Part shown: in pieces, positions 37,614-46,576 of the stretch
How positions within the stretch are numbered: position 1 is the stretch's first letter
Layout of the letters: each line of letters starts with the position of its first letter
Assembly: GCA_002256385.1 (NCBI GenBank)
Contig: NKJD01000018.1
Location: forward strand, 1 to 64,000
Direction: 5' to 3'
DNA length: 64,000 bases
Source of the DNA: Flavobacterium sp. BFFFF2
GTDB taxonomy: Bacteria; Bacteroidota; Bacteroidia; Flavobacteriales; Flavobacteriaceae
Notes under the pieces: generated by a model
What the model saw: only the letters and a program-made list of their open reading frames with translations
Told to the model about the DNA's origin: nothing
Database searches by the model: none
Position numbers and translations under genes: made by a program

Positions 37614-39161
37614 TTAGTGTGAAATGCCGTTTCCTTCGTCGTCCAGAAAACGATATTCTAAGTATTTGTAAGCATCTCTTGGTATAATTTTCACCCATTT
37701 TTTGTGCGCAAAGAACCACTTTGTGCGAATAGATGGGAAGCCTTTGGTCAAATAGGCTGCCACGAACGGATGCACGTTGAGGCGTATTTTACCATTAAAT
37801 TTGACCGCAATTTTTTCGAGCTCATGACCTATGTGATCAACAATTGAAATAGGTGCTTCTACATCAATGGCTTGGTTCGGATCAGATTCACGCGTTTCAA
37901 TATTCACTTCGGGACGTACCCGCTGTCTGGTGATTTGAACCAATCCAAATTTGCTGGGGGGCAAAATTTTGTGTTTGGCACGGTCATCGCTCATTTCTTC
38001 TCTTAAAAAGTCGTACAACACTTTGCGGTGATCTGGGTGTTGCATGTCGATAAAATCGACTACGATGATTCCGCCCATGTCTCTCAACCGAAGTTGACGC
38101 GCAATTTCAGCAGCAGCAATCATGTTTACTTCTAAGGCAGTATCTTCTTGAGTGGTAGCTTTGTTCGAGCGGTTTCCGCTGTTCACGTCAATGACGTGTA
38201 AAGCTTCGGTGTGCTCAATAATTAAATAAGCCCCTTTACTCATGGAAACTGTTTTCCCAAAAGAAGTTTTTATTTGTCGCTCAATCATGTACTTTTCAAA
38301 AATGGGCACATCTCGGTGTTGATACAACTTAACCATTTTTTCTTGGTCAGGCGCAATTTCAGCTACATATTCCCGAATCTGATGATACAATTCATCTTCA
38401 TCAATTATAACACCCGTAAAGGTGTCATTGAACATGTCTCTAAGCATTGATGAAGCTTTGCTAAGTTCACCATGCACCTTTGATGGATGATGTGCAATGG
38501 GTATTTTTTTGCACATAGTGACCCAGCGTGAAACAAGGTTTTCTAAATCTTTTTCTAATTCGGTAAGTGTTTTGCCTTCGGCTACAGTGCGTACAATGAC
38601 GCCAAAACCTTTTGGACGGATAGAGTGAACCAATTTTTTGAGGCGGTCTTTTTCTTCACGGCTTTCAATTTTTTGAGAAATGGAAACCCGGTCCGAAAAT
38701 GGAACCAACACCACATAGCGGCCTGCAATAGACAACTCAGAGGTAATTCGTGGCCCTTTGGTTGATATGGGCTCTTTGACCACCTGAACCAAAATAGATT
38801 GGTTTGGGCTCAAAAGATCCATAATGGTACCGTCTTTTTCTATTTCCGGTTCAAACTGGATGTTTTTTAATGTAAAGTCTTTGAGTTTACCAGTAGTCAC
38901 TAATTTGATGAATTTAAGTGAAGTCATCAAATTGGGACCTAAATCATGGTAGTGTAAAAAAGCATCTTTTTCAAAACCCACATGAACAAAAGCAGCATTG
39001 AGTCCAGCTACAGGCTTGCGAATTTTTGCAATAAAAATATCACCTACCTGAAAACCAGCTTTATCTGTTTTCTCTTGATGTAATTCAATGAGTTTTCCAT
39101 CTTTTAACAAGGCAAAATCTACAGCTTCCGAATGTGAACGAATAATCAATTCTTTATTCAC
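37614..39161 (-). CDS. rng: Rne/Rng-family ribonuclease (RNase G type)
   Basis: The 515-residue endoribonuclease has an N-terminal S1 RNA-binding domain (about 36-125), a 5'-sensor region, and the metal-binding catalytic aspartates Asp325 in HVIDVNSGN and Asp369 in IIVVDFIDM. It lacks the long unstructured C-terminal scaffold of RNase E. It matures 16S rRNA 5' ends and starts mRNA decay in the cytosol. The first codon is GTG (complement at 39159-39161). The zinc-link CPxC motif of E. coli RNase E/G is not evident in the C-terminal region. The gene order rng, small basic protein, hup is common in Bacteroidota. Confidence 0.94.
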   Translation of the reverse strand: MNKELIIRSHSEAVDFALLKDGKLIELHQEKTDKAGFQVGDIFIAKIRKPVAGLNAAFVHVGFEKDAFLHYHDLGPNLMTSLKFIKLVTTGKLKDFTLKNIQFEPEIEKDGTIMDLLSPNQSILVQVVKEPISTKGPRITSELSIAGRYVVLVPFSDRVSISQKIESREEKDRLKKLVHSIRPKGFGVIVRTVAEGKTLTELEKDLENLVSRWVTMCKKIPIAHHPSKVHGELSKASSMLRDMFNDTFTGVIIDEDELYHQIREYVAEIAPDQEKMVKLYQHRDVPIFEKYMIERQIKTSFGKTVSMSKGAYLIIEHTEALHVIDVNSGNRSNKATTQEDTALEVNMIAAAEIARQLRLRDMGGIIVVDFIDMQHPDHRKVLYDFLREEMSDDRAKHKILPPSKFGLVQITRQRVRPEVNIETRESDPNQAIDVEAPISIVDHIGHELEKIAVKFNGKIRLNVHPFVAAYLTKGFPSIRTKWFFAHKKWVKIIPRDAYKYLEYRFLDDEGNGISH

Positions 39162-39334
39162 AGTGTAAATTTTAATCTATAAAGGTTTCAATTGAAACAA
39201 ATACAGATGGATTAAACAATTTGTATTGGTACGCTTAGGCGACCTTTGAAACCATAAAACGCTTCGACTTTATGAGGCAAGCAAATAAAAGAGTGGGCAT
39301 GTTGGGTTTCGTTTTCAAAGAACGTGTAAAAAGA

Positions 39335-39359
39335 AAAAAGTAGTGAAGCACTACTTTTT
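39335..39359 (-). terminator. Terminator overlapping the stop codon of the 30-aa gene
   Basis: AAAAAGTAGTG and CACTACTTTTT form a stem with a 3-nt loop. On the minus strand the TAG stop of the small basic gene is the first part of the stem, and T-rich sequence follows. Confidence 0.7.
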
Positions 39360-39443
39360 CTTTTTGTGTCGGTTAGCTCTCGCTCTCTTCTTACGTTTGT
39401 GCGTCGCTACCTTATGTCTTTTTCGTTTTTTACCACTTGGCAT
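39351..39443 (-). CDS. 30-residue Lys/Arg-rich protein, probably ribosome-associated
   Basis: The frame encodes 30 residues, beginning MPSGKKRKRHKV and ending ANRHKKKK; more than half are Lys, Arg or His. It is 27 bp downstream of hup on the same strand and ends inside a terminator. A nearly identical tiny ORF between hup and rng recurs in many Bacteroidota. The composition is that of a ribosome-binding extension peptide such as bL36 or bTHX-sized proteins. Recently described Bacteroidota-specific ribosomal proteins are candidates for its identity, but I cannot assign the name from memory with confidence. Confidence 0.75.
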   Translation of the reverse strand: MPSGKKRKRHKVATHKRKKRARANRHKKKK

Positions 39444-39470
39444 AGGTTGATTTTTTAAAGATTAATATTA

Positions 39471-39764
39471 TTATACGGTTACTTCAGTTTTTGCTTTAAC
39501 ACCCTCTACAAAAACCTTAGCCGGTTTGAAAGCCGGGATATTGTGAGCCGGAATCTTGATGGTAGTGTTTTTTGAGATATTTCTTCCAGTTTTCTCGGCA
39601 CGGGTTTTAATAATAAAACTACCAAAACCTCTAAGATACACATTATCTCCACTTTCTAAAGAAGCTTTCACTTCTTCCATAAGTGATTCAACAGTAGCTT
39701 GAACATCACCTCTCTCAAGGCCTAATTTATCCGAAATTTTCGCTACGATATCTGCTTTCGTCAT
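39471..39764 (-). CDS. hup: HU/IHF-family DNA-binding protein
   Basis: The 97-residue nucleoid protein has the helical N-terminal half (TKADIVAKISDKLGL ... VESLMEEVKASL), the GFGSF turn (RGFGSFIIKTR) and the DNA-minor-groove arm with the intercalating proline in KIPAHNIPAFKPAK. It bends and compacts DNA. A TATATTTG box 41 bp upstream is its likely promoter. The 30-aa basic gene follows 27 bp downstream and is probably on the same mRNA. Confidence 0.93.
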   Translation of the reverse strand: MTKADIVAKISDKLGLERGDVQATVESLMEEVKASLESGDNVYLRGFGSFIIKTRAEKTGRNISKNTTIKIPAHNIPAFKPAKVFVEGVKAKTEVTV

Positions 39765-39805
39765 TTTCTTTTCGTATTAATGATTATGTATTTTTTTTGA
39801 GGTGG

Positions 39806-39813
39806 CAAATATA
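39806..39813 (-). promoter_or_regulatory. Predicted -7 element of hup
   Basis: TATATTTG on the minus strand, a perfect TAnnTTTG, lies 41 bp before the hup ATG in the divergent hup-mutY spacer. Confidence 0.45.
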
Positions 39814-39897
39814 TGAATATTTAAAAGAATACCGAACGCATAATACACTAAATTTTAAGGAACTAAAGTTTTTATATTTACACCCGATTCACCGACT

Positions 39898-40938
39898 ATG
39901 AATTTTGGGCACATTTTAATGAATTGGTACCGCGAAAACCGCCGTGAATTGCCATGGCGAAACACGCGAAACCCTTACCTCATCTGGCTTTCAGAAGTAA
40001 TTCTTCAACAAACGCGCGTGCAACAAGGTTTACCTTATTATGAAGCATTTGCCGAAACGTATCCAACAGTAGAAAAATTGGCCAATGCCCCCGAATCGGA
40101 GGTTTTAAAACTATGGCAAGGCCTTGGGTATTATTCTAGGGCTCGAAATTTGCTGGTAACTGCTCAAATTATTGAACGTGAACACGGTGGTCAATTTCCC
40201 AAAACTTACAAAGAGTTGATCCAACTGAAAGGCATTGGACCCTACACGGGAGCGGCCATTGCTTCTTTTGCATTTGAAGAGGCTGTAGCTGTTGTTGACG
40301 GCAATGTGTTTCGGGTTTTGGCCCGAATTTACGGCATTGAAATAGACATCACCTCTAGTTTAGGTAAAAAAACATTTACCGAACTGGCTCAAACATTACT
40401 CGATCAACACCCGCCGTCCACTTTTAATCAGGCCATCATGGAATTTGGTGCTTTGCATTGTACCCCACAAAATCCGCTGTGCAGCACCTGCCCTTTTCAA
40501 GATGTATGTTTGGCATTTTCAAACAAAAAAACAGCGCTATTGCCCATCAAAAAAAAGAAGAAAACCTCACAAAAGAGGTTTTTACATTATGCCATTATTT
40601 GGGACAATCACCAACAAATAAAAGTAAATCAGCGCACTGCAGCTGGCATTTGGCGTGGGCTGTACGAATTTCCATTGATCGAAACGGAAGCTGATGTAAT
40701 GCCAACTGAATCCGATTGGCGTTCCTTGTTTTTAACTGACATTCAATGCGCTAGCGAATTTCCAATCGGGGGACGAACGTGGTCACACAAACTCACCCAC
40801 CAAGACCTTGAAATACACTTTTGGGAAATCCATTTAAATGGCATTCATGAACAAGGAATTACAGTGGATGAGCTCTATAAATTGCCCGTTCCAATTATAC
40901 TTCACAAATTTATGGTTTGGAATTGGGGTAATAGGTAA
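39898..40938 (+). CDS. mutY: A/G-specific adenine DNA glycosylase
   Basis: MutY removes adenine mispaired with 8-oxoguanine. The 346-residue protein has the catalytic Glu33 (SEVILQQTRV), the helix-hairpin-helix LKGIGPYTGAA (110-120) and Asp134 in VVDGNVFRV. The four 4Fe-4S ligands are Cys188, Cys195, Cys198 and Cys204, with the canonical C-x6-C-x2-C-x5-C spacing. A C-terminal NUDIX-like 8-oxoG recognition domain covers about 225-346. The ssb gene follows 40 bp downstream, as commonly seen in Flavobacteriia. Confidence 0.95.
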   Translation: MNFGHILMNWYRENRRELPWRNTRNPYLIWLSEVILQQTRVQQGLPYYEAFAETYPTVEKLANAPESEVLKLWQGLGYYSRARNLLVTAQIIEREHGGQFPKTYKELIQLKGIGPYTGAAIASFAFEEAVAVVDGNVFRVLARIYGIEIDITSSLGKKTFTELAQTLLDQHPPSTFNQAIMEFGALHCTPQNPLCSTCPFQDVCLAFSNKKTALLPIKKKKKTSQKRFLHYAIIWDNHQQIKVNQRTAAGIWRGLYEFPLIETEADVMPTESDWRSLFLTDIQCASEFPIGGRTWSHKLTHQDLEIHFWEIHLNGIHEQGITVDELYKLPVPIILHKFMVWNWGNR

Positions 40939-40945
40939 AAAATAC

Positions 40946-40953
40946 TAACTTTG
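40946..40953 (+). promoter_or_regulatory. Predicted -7 element of ssb
   Basis: TAACTTTG matches TAnnTTTG and ends 25 bp before the ssb ATG, so ssb can be transcribed apart from mutY. Confidence 0.5.
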
Positions 40954-40978
40954 GATCTCGTTTAAAGACTTCCCCACT

Positions 40979-41401
40979 ATGAATGGAACACTGAATAAAG
41001 TACTGCTTATTGGCCATTTAGGCGATGATGTAAAGATGCATTATTTTGATGGAGGCAATTGCATCGGTCGGTTTCCATTAGCCACCAATGAAGTGTACAT
41101 CAACAAGCAAACCAACGAACGCATCCATTCAACGGAATGGCATAATTTGGTGGTTCGCAATAAAGCCGCCGAACTTTGCGAAAAATATTTGAGCAAAGGC
41201 GATAAAATTTATGTCGAAGGGCGTATTAAATCGCGCCAATGGCAAGCTGAGGACGGATCTATGAAATATACAACCGAAATTCAAGTGACCGAATTCACCT
41301 TCTTGAATGTTAAAAAAGAAACTGATTCTATTCGCAATCCTGCCGATCTAAATCGAGGGATGAGTTCCAATGATGACGGCTTAGAAAACGATCCATTTTA
41401 A
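40979..41401 (+). CDS. ssb: Single-stranded DNA-binding protein
   Basis: The 140-residue protein has an OB-fold (LNKVLLIGHLGDDVKMHYF ... STEWHNLVVRNKAAELCEKYLSKGDKIYVEGRI-type pattern, about residues 5-110). A short disordered linker follows, then the acidic tip DDGLENDPF that recruits replication and repair proteins. It protects single-stranded DNA during replication. It lies between mutY and gldD. In many Flavobacteriia a gldE gene separates ssb from gldD; here there are only 62 bp. Confidence 0.95.
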   Translation: MNGTLNKVLLIGHLGDDVKMHYFDGGNCIGRFPLATNEVYINKQTNERIHSTEWHNLVVRNKAAELCEKYLSKGDKIYVEGRIKSRQWQAEDGSMKYTTEIQVTEFTFLNVKKETDSIRNPADLNRGMSSNDDGLENDPF

Positions 41402-41463
41402 TCTTTGCTGATACGCCATCATTTAAGTTTTCAAATTCAATTTATTTCCACTTATTTCAGCCT

Positions 41464-42021
41464 ATGAAAAGTTGGTCTTTGCCATTTATTGCCTTTTTAT
41501 CAATTTTAATTTGTAGTTGCAAACAAGAGACATTGCCCAAGCCATTGGGACAATTGCGTTTAGAATACCCACATGCAACATACAAACCGTCTGCATCTCC
41601 TTACCCTTTTTATTTTGAAAACAACACGATAAGCAAGGTGAGTACCCAAGCAAATGGCAGCATCGAAATTAAATACCCAAAAATGAAAGCCACCATTTAC
41701 TTGACTTATAAAAAAGTAGATGGCAACATTAAATCGTTGTTGCGTGATGTGCAAAAACTAACGTACAATCACGTGATAAAAGCGGACGACATCTTAGAAC
41801 AGCCCTATTTAAACCCTTCAAATAAGGTGTATGGGATGCTGTATCAAATCAATGGAAATGCGGCCACCAATGCCGAGTTTTACGCCACAGACAGCGTAAA
41901 ACACTTCTTAACGGGTTCGGTCTACTTTTATGTAAAACCCAATTTTGATTCCATTTACCCAGCTTCTGAATACGTTAAAAAAGACTTGCGGCATTTGATG
42001 GAGACTTTAAAGTGGAAATAG
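41464..42021 (+). CDS. gldD: Gliding motility lipoprotein GldD
   Basis: The 185-residue lipoprotein has a signal sequence with lipobox ICSC (Cys19 modified). A periplasm-facing domain includes LGQLRLEYPHATYKP, SIEIKYPKMKATIYLTY and the C-terminal FYVKPNFDSIYPASEYVKKDL motif, which are characteristic of GldD. GldD is essential for gliding and for T9SS function in Flavobacterium johnsoniae and is found in most T9SS-positive Bacteroidota. Its upstream neighbours mutY and ssb match the usual locus. Confidence 0.93.
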   Translation: MKSWSLPFIAFLSILICSCKQETLPKPLGQLRLEYPHATYKPSASPYPFYFENNTISKVSTQANGSIEIKYPKMKATIYLTYKKVDGNIKSLLRDVQKLTYNHVIKADDILEQPYLNPSNKVYGMLYQINGNAATNAEFYATDSVKHFLTGSVYFYVKPNFDSIYPASEYVKKDLRHLMETLKWK

Positions 42022-42195
42022 AAATTAATTTCTTTCCCTACATTGACCTTTATTTGGACGCAATGCGTATGCTACTTGAAGCCCTTGTACAATGATGACG
42101 TGAATTAGACGTTATGTCAAATTGTGCAATAATTTAGAGCCGTTTTAAAGCCAAAAAAAACGTCACCGTTTGTCGAAAAAAACAACATATAAAAC

Positions 42196-42234
42196 ACAAA
42201 AAAACCGGAAACATATTGTTGCATGACTCCGGTT
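42196..42234 (-). terminator. Rho-independent terminator of the inorganic-carbon operon
   Basis: AACCGGA (42203-42209) and TCCGGTT (42228-42234) pair around an 18-nt loop. On the minus strand the stem begins about 20 bp after the DUF2490 stop and is followed by a run of seven T. Confidence 0.75.
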
Positions 42235-42254
42235 CTTTATTCCATTAAATCTCG

Positions 42255-43025
42255 TTATTTTTTCTTTTTATACCAATCAAAATTGGTGAAATACGAAACC
42301 CGAATGGTAGGGTTATTTTCTTGAAGGGTATTGGTGTAGTTCCAAATGTTTTGGTGAATATAGCACAGCTGAATTTGATGATGTGGGTTAAAATTATACC
42401 CAAATCCGCCTATAGCGCGGTTCTGATTCATAAATGTAGCCCCCGCATTGGCGCCAATATTCATAAAGGCTTCATCGCCCAAAATACCAAACAATTGCGT
42501 GGTACCGTCCTTTTTGACCAACGGATAATTGATCGTAAACATATACCGAAGGCGGTTGCGGTAGTCATAATGATCTATGTCGTACGTTTTGGAGCCATCT
42601 GCTTGTTTGGTTCCCACCGCCACCCCAACCATGCGGTTTTCATCGCGTAAACGATGGGTAAATTTCCAATTGCCCGCTGTATGGACAAAGGTTCCTTGCA
42701 ACCAATAGTGATTCTCAGGAATTTCAGTTTTGTTTAAGGCTGGTTCACCATACACGTAGGTTTCATAATGAGAATACCCCGCACTAACCATCAATTTTTT
42801 GGTTAGTTGATAATCAACCGATGGCCGAATGAAATACTGTTGCTTTTCAGATAACCCATTGGCGTATCGCATGGTGGCTTCAAAACTAAATGACCATTTG
42901 TCACTTAGTTTGTTTTTGCCAAAATAATGAAACCACACGTCGTTATTATGTCCTGTGTCTTGGGCGATTGCTGACAAAAGACCAGCAATGGTGAAGCCAA
43001 GAACGAAAATTATTTTGCTTTTCAT
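42255..43025 (-). CDS. DUF2490 outer-membrane beta-barrel protein
   Basis: The 256-residue protein has a signal peptide (1-21, ending SAIAQ) and alternating aromatic/hydrophobic strands separated by polar turns (WSFSFEATMRYANG, YFIRPSVDYQL, KLMVSAGYSHYE, NRLRYMFTINYP, IRVSYFTNFDW). This is the pattern of a beta-barrel of roughly 10-12 strands. DUF2490 proteins are predicted outer-membrane proteins without a tested role. It is the last gene of the dabA-dabB-sulP operon (27 bp after sulP), so it may pass ions or bicarbonate through the outer membrane; that is inference. Confidence 0.85.
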   Translation of the reverse strand: MKSKIIFVLGFTIAGLLSAIAQDTGHNNDVWFHYFGKNKLSDKWSFSFEATMRYANGLSEKQQYFIRPSVDYQLTKKLMVSAGYSHYETYVYGEPALNKTEIPENHYWLQGTFVHTAGNWKFTHRLRDENRMVGVAVGTKQADGSKTYDIDHYDYRNRLRYMFTINYPLVKKDGTTQLFGILGDEAFMNIGANAGATFMNQNRAIGGFGYNFNPHHQIQLCYIHQNIWNYTNTLQENNPTIRVSYFTNFDWYKKKK

Positions 43026-43052
43026 TTTACAATTTTTTTAAGATCCAAAAAA

Positions 43053-44663
43053 TTAAACTTTTTTGCGTCCTGCAAATTGGTGATCAGAAAGTGGAATGTG
43101 TTCGTCTAAGCCAATAATTTGCACCGTTCCACCGCCAGCTACATAGTCTATTTCAAACAAATGCAAACTTTCCATTACCGAGTGATCGACTAATTTAGTG
43201 TTTTTTAGATCGATAGTAACTTGGAATCCAGCAGGAATTTCTTCTAAACGGCGTTTGATACCTATGAAATTGGAAAAAATGGCCGCTTTGTCAATTTCAA
43301 CATAGTACTTATCTCCTTCAAATGAGATCAGTACCGGTGCTTTAAAAAATGATGAAATAGGTGTGCCATTTAAAGTGTGAATAATCATTTTCAACAGGAT
43401 TCCTGCAGCAATACCCAGTAATAGATCTTGAAATAAAGTAAAGAAAATGGTGACTAAGAAAATAGCCAATTGCTCTTTTCCAATATGAAAAGTATGAATA
43501 AACTCTCTAGGGTGCGCCAACTTAAAGCCTACCCCTATCAACATGGCCGACAAAGCTGGTTTCGGAATTAAATCACTGAAGCTAACCGCCAACATCAAGA
43601 ATAATAAAATGAAAAATCCGTGGAAAAAATTCGCCCAACGGGTTTTGGCTCCATTGCTCACATTGGACGAAGAACGGGCCACTTCTGAAATCATAGGCAA
43701 TCCACCCAACACACCCGCCAACATATTGCCAATTCCAACAGCAATAAGGTCTTTGTTGTAATTTGATTTGCGTTTAAAGGGATCTAACAAATCAATAGCT
43801 TTAACGGTTAACAACGCTTCAAGGCTACCTACCAAAGCAAACATGATGACATATTTAACAAAAATCCCCACTTGTGAAAAACCGCCAAAATCAACTTTTA
43901 CGCCCAAAATTTCAGTCAATCCTTTGCCAAAATGAACCAATAATTTAGGCACACCTTTGTCATCGACAACAGCTGCCAAATTAAGGTAATGCGACAACGG
44001 AATGGCCACAAGAAGTACAATTAAGGGCGCGGGAATTTTTTTGGTGATTTTTGATTTAATCATTGGCCAGCCAAAAACTATCAGCAAACTAATTAACCCG
44101 ACAATCAGTGCTTGCGAGTTGGGATGCATAAGGGAATTTGGAATTTTGCCAATTAATTCAAGAGGTTCCACCATCGGTTTCCCCGCCTCGGTCATAGGGC
44201 TTTGCCCCAACAAACCGTGTACTTGCTTGCTAATGATAATGATACCAATCGCAGCCAACATGCCGTGAACCGCTGATAATGGAAAAAAGTCGCTGAGTTT
44301 ACCAAATTTAAACACACCAAATAATACTTGAACGAGTCCGGCAACCACAATGGCACCTAAGGTATATTTCCACCCTTGCTCACCGCCACCAAAATCGGTG
44401 ACCGCTCCAGCCACAATTACAATCAGTCCTGCAGCAGGTCCTTTAATGGTTAACGGAGAGCCCGCCAAAAAGGCCACGACCAATCCGCCAATCATGGCAG
44501 TGACTAGCCCGTAAATTGGTTCGAAATCGGACGCTTGCGCAATCCCCATACTAAGGGGTAAAGCCAATAAAAAAACGAGAAATCCAGATAAAGCGTCACT
44601 CGAAAAATTTTCCTTGAGCCCAGCTAACCCATCTTTTGGTATGCTATTTTGTTTTGTTGACAT
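43053..44663 (-). CDS. SulP-family anion transporter with STAS domain, probable bicarbonate transporter
   Basis: The 536-residue protein has the SulP/SLC26 membrane core (about 20-430) with the typical ALPLSMGIAQAS and GPAAGLIVIVAGA segments and SEVARSSSNVSNGAKTRWAN in the second repeat. A cytoplasmic STAS domain (about 440-536, VTIDLKNTKLVDHSVMESL) follows. BicA-type SulP proteins import bicarbonate with sodium; other family members carry sulfate. The location 34 bp after dabB in an apparent inorganic-carbon operon favours bicarbonate, but the sequence alone does not prove the substrate. Confidence 0.88.
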   Translation of the reverse strand: MSTKQNSIPKDGLAGLKENFSSDALSGFLVFLLALPLSMGIAQASDFEPIYGLVTAMIGGLVVAFLAGSPLTIKGPAAGLIVIVAGAVTDFGGGEQGWKYTLGAIVVAGLVQVLFGVFKFGKLSDFFPLSAVHGMLAAIGIIIISKQVHGLLGQSPMTEAGKPMVEPLELIGKIPNSLMHPNSQALIVGLISLLIVFGWPMIKSKITKKIPAPLIVLLVAIPLSHYLNLAAVVDDKGVPKLLVHFGKGLTEILGVKVDFGGFSQVGIFVKYVIMFALVGSLEALLTVKAIDLLDPFKRKSNYNKDLIAVGIGNMLAGVLGGLPMISEVARSSSNVSNGAKTRWANFFHGFFILLFLMLAVSFSDLIPKPALSAMLIGVGFKLAHPREFIHTFHIGKEQLAIFLVTIFFTLFQDLLLGIAAGILLKMIIHTLNGTPISSFFKAPVLISFEGDKYYVEIDKAAIFSNFIGIKRRLEEIPAGFQVTIDLKNTKLVDHSVMESLHLFEIDYVAGGGTVQIIGLDEHIPLSDHQFAGRKKV

Positions 44664-44697
44664 AAATTAAATTTTAATTTTTATGAAAATATTTTTT

Positions 44698-46566
44698 TTA
44701 AGAAGTATGATATGGCATTTCGTGATACGATTTACAGTGAGGCCCCAAGAATAAACGCGCATACAGACGGATTCCGGCAATTCCTGCCACAATAAAACTC
44801 ACTGAGACCAGAACCGCCAATAGAATTTGATCACTTTGGATGTGGCTAAAAATAAGGTCCTCCCCAACAAAAGTGGAGGTGATTGGAAAACCTGTAACCC
44901 CTAATAAGGCAATTAAGAAGAAAAAGGCAAATTTTGGGTGTTCATACGCATGACCTAAGTGCTGATTGAGGTTTAAATTGCTTTCCATGGCTTTTAAACG
45001 CAACAAGGCAATATAACCCACTACGCCCGAAATGAGTATTCCCGATAAATAAACGGCTAATTCTTGCCAAGCCACTTCTTCGTTAAATGAAATGGCCAAC
45101 GAAATCCAGCAATAATTAATGAGCAGCAATACCCAAGCTATAAATGGGCTTTTTCGCTCAGAATACGCTTTAAAGATAAGAACCAAACCAACCGTTGCAA
45201 AAATTTCAGGCAACACATTCACAACAGGTTTTGGCAAAGAAGACCGGTAAAAAAAGCAGACCAATCCCAATAAATAAAAGGGTACAAAAAGTGCGTACAA
45301 TAATTTAAGCGTCAAAAAATTGAATTTTCGGCCAATTATTTTCAGGGGCAACCATATCAGTCGGTCCATGAAGGCTTCTAGTTTGAATTCTTTTAAGCTG
45401 AGCAAATACAAGGTGTTCTCCAATTTTTTGGGCAATGAATATTCTATGGCCTTATTTTTGGCCACTAAAGTGTAAAACTGTTCCCGGATCATATAACTCA
45501 CCACCGATGGTGAAACCAATAGTTGATAGGTGCGTAAAAAAGCATTTCCCATAATGTGTATCAACGCTAAATTGTCGAAGCCTGCCGCAATTTCAATAAA
45601 TATTAAACCGATTTGCGAAATGGAACTATAAGCAATTTGACTTTTAACCGACGATTGCACCCGTGCAATAAGCGTGGCCATAATACTGGTAGTAAGTCCC
45701 ATTAAGGCAATGGCAATCCGCACCGAGGTTTGGTGTTCCCAAAACGGAAACGTACGCAGCATTAAAAACAAACCCAAATGCACTGACAGTGACCCGTAAA
45801 AAATGGCACTTGATGGCGTAGGCCCTTCCATGGCACGTGGCAACCATGATGAAAAGGGCAATTGGGCCGATTTGGCGGCCGCTGCAATGGCAATCGCTAA
45901 CGAAATAAACACGCCAATAAAGGTGTGGCTTTGCAAATGTTCATGTACCAACTCATAGTTATTGAGTTTCATGAAAGTGATGTTTTCATGCCATAAATGG
46001 TGACTGGCCCACATGGCCAAAATAATGCCAATGTCACCGATTCGGTAAATAGAAAACACTTTAATGGCGTTTTTGACGGGCAAATAACGCTCTCGGTAAA
46101 ATGCAATAAGTAAGAAAGACGACAATCCGATGATTTCCCAACCGACGAACAAGGTTTCAAAATTTCCAGAGAGAATGGCCAAATTGTAGCCAAAAAAGAA
46201 AAAAAGCACTGTGTTGAAAAATCGTTTGTATCCCTTTTCACGGTGTAAATAATACCTAGAATACGTGGTCACCATAAAGGTAAGTAAAGACCCGATAAAC
46301 AAATAAACGGCAGAAATTTTATCGAAGCAAAAATCAATAAAAAACTCGTAATGCGGCGTCTTCATTAAGGTAGCTTCTTTCAGATTAAGTCCTGCGTGAT
46401 CTTCAAAAATCCAAATAGTGGTAAACACAATCAGCCCCAACAATTGCAACAATACCGTTGTAAAAGCAGTCCATGAAATCAGTCGTTCTTGTTTGTCTGG
46501 AATGAGCAGGCTAATTATAAACCCAAAGAGGGGAATGATCAGAAAAAATTGCAAATAATAATTCAT
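44698..46566 (-). CDS. dabB: DabB-like proton-conducting membrane subunit (NuoL family)
   Basis: The 622-residue membrane protein with about 14-16 helices belongs to the NuoL/MrpA proton-pump family. The key glutamate lies in VGWEIIGLSS (Glu144) and Lys232 in the segment SAQLPFSSWLPRAMEGPTP. It is not part of a nuo or mrp operon. It directly follows dabA (10-bp gap), which defines the DAB (DabA/DabB, also MpsA/MpsB) complex, where proton or cation flow drives one-way CO2 hydration by DabA in the cytosol. Confidence 0.92.
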   Translation of the reverse strand: MNYYLQFFLIIPLFGFIISLLIPDKQERLISWTAFTTVLLQLLGLIVFTTIWIFEDHAGLNLKEATLMKTPHYEFFIDFCFDKISAVYLFIGSLLTFMVTTYSRYYLHREKGYKRFFNTVLFFFFGYNLAILSGNFETLFVGWEIIGLSSFLLIAFYRERYLPVKNAIKVFSIYRIGDIGIILAMWASHHLWHENITFMKLNNYELVHEHLQSHTFIGVFISLAIAIAAAAKSAQLPFSSWLPRAMEGPTPSSAIFYGSLSVHLGLFLMLRTFPFWEHQTSVRIAIALMGLTTSIMATLIARVQSSVKSQIAYSSISQIGLIFIEIAAGFDNLALIHIMGNAFLRTYQLLVSPSVVSYMIREQFYTLVAKNKAIEYSLPKKLENTLYLLSLKEFKLEAFMDRLIWLPLKIIGRKFNFLTLKLLYALFVPFYLLGLVCFFYRSSLPKPVVNVLPEIFATVGLVLIFKAYSERKSPFIAWVLLLINYCWISLAISFNEEVAWQELAVYLSGILISGVVGYIALLRLKAMESNLNLNQHLGHAYEHPKFAFFFLIALLGVTGFPITSTFVGEDLIFSHIQSDQILLAVLVSVSFIVAGIAGIRLYARLFLGPHCKSYHEMPYHTS

Positions 46567-46576
46567 CTTGATGGGT

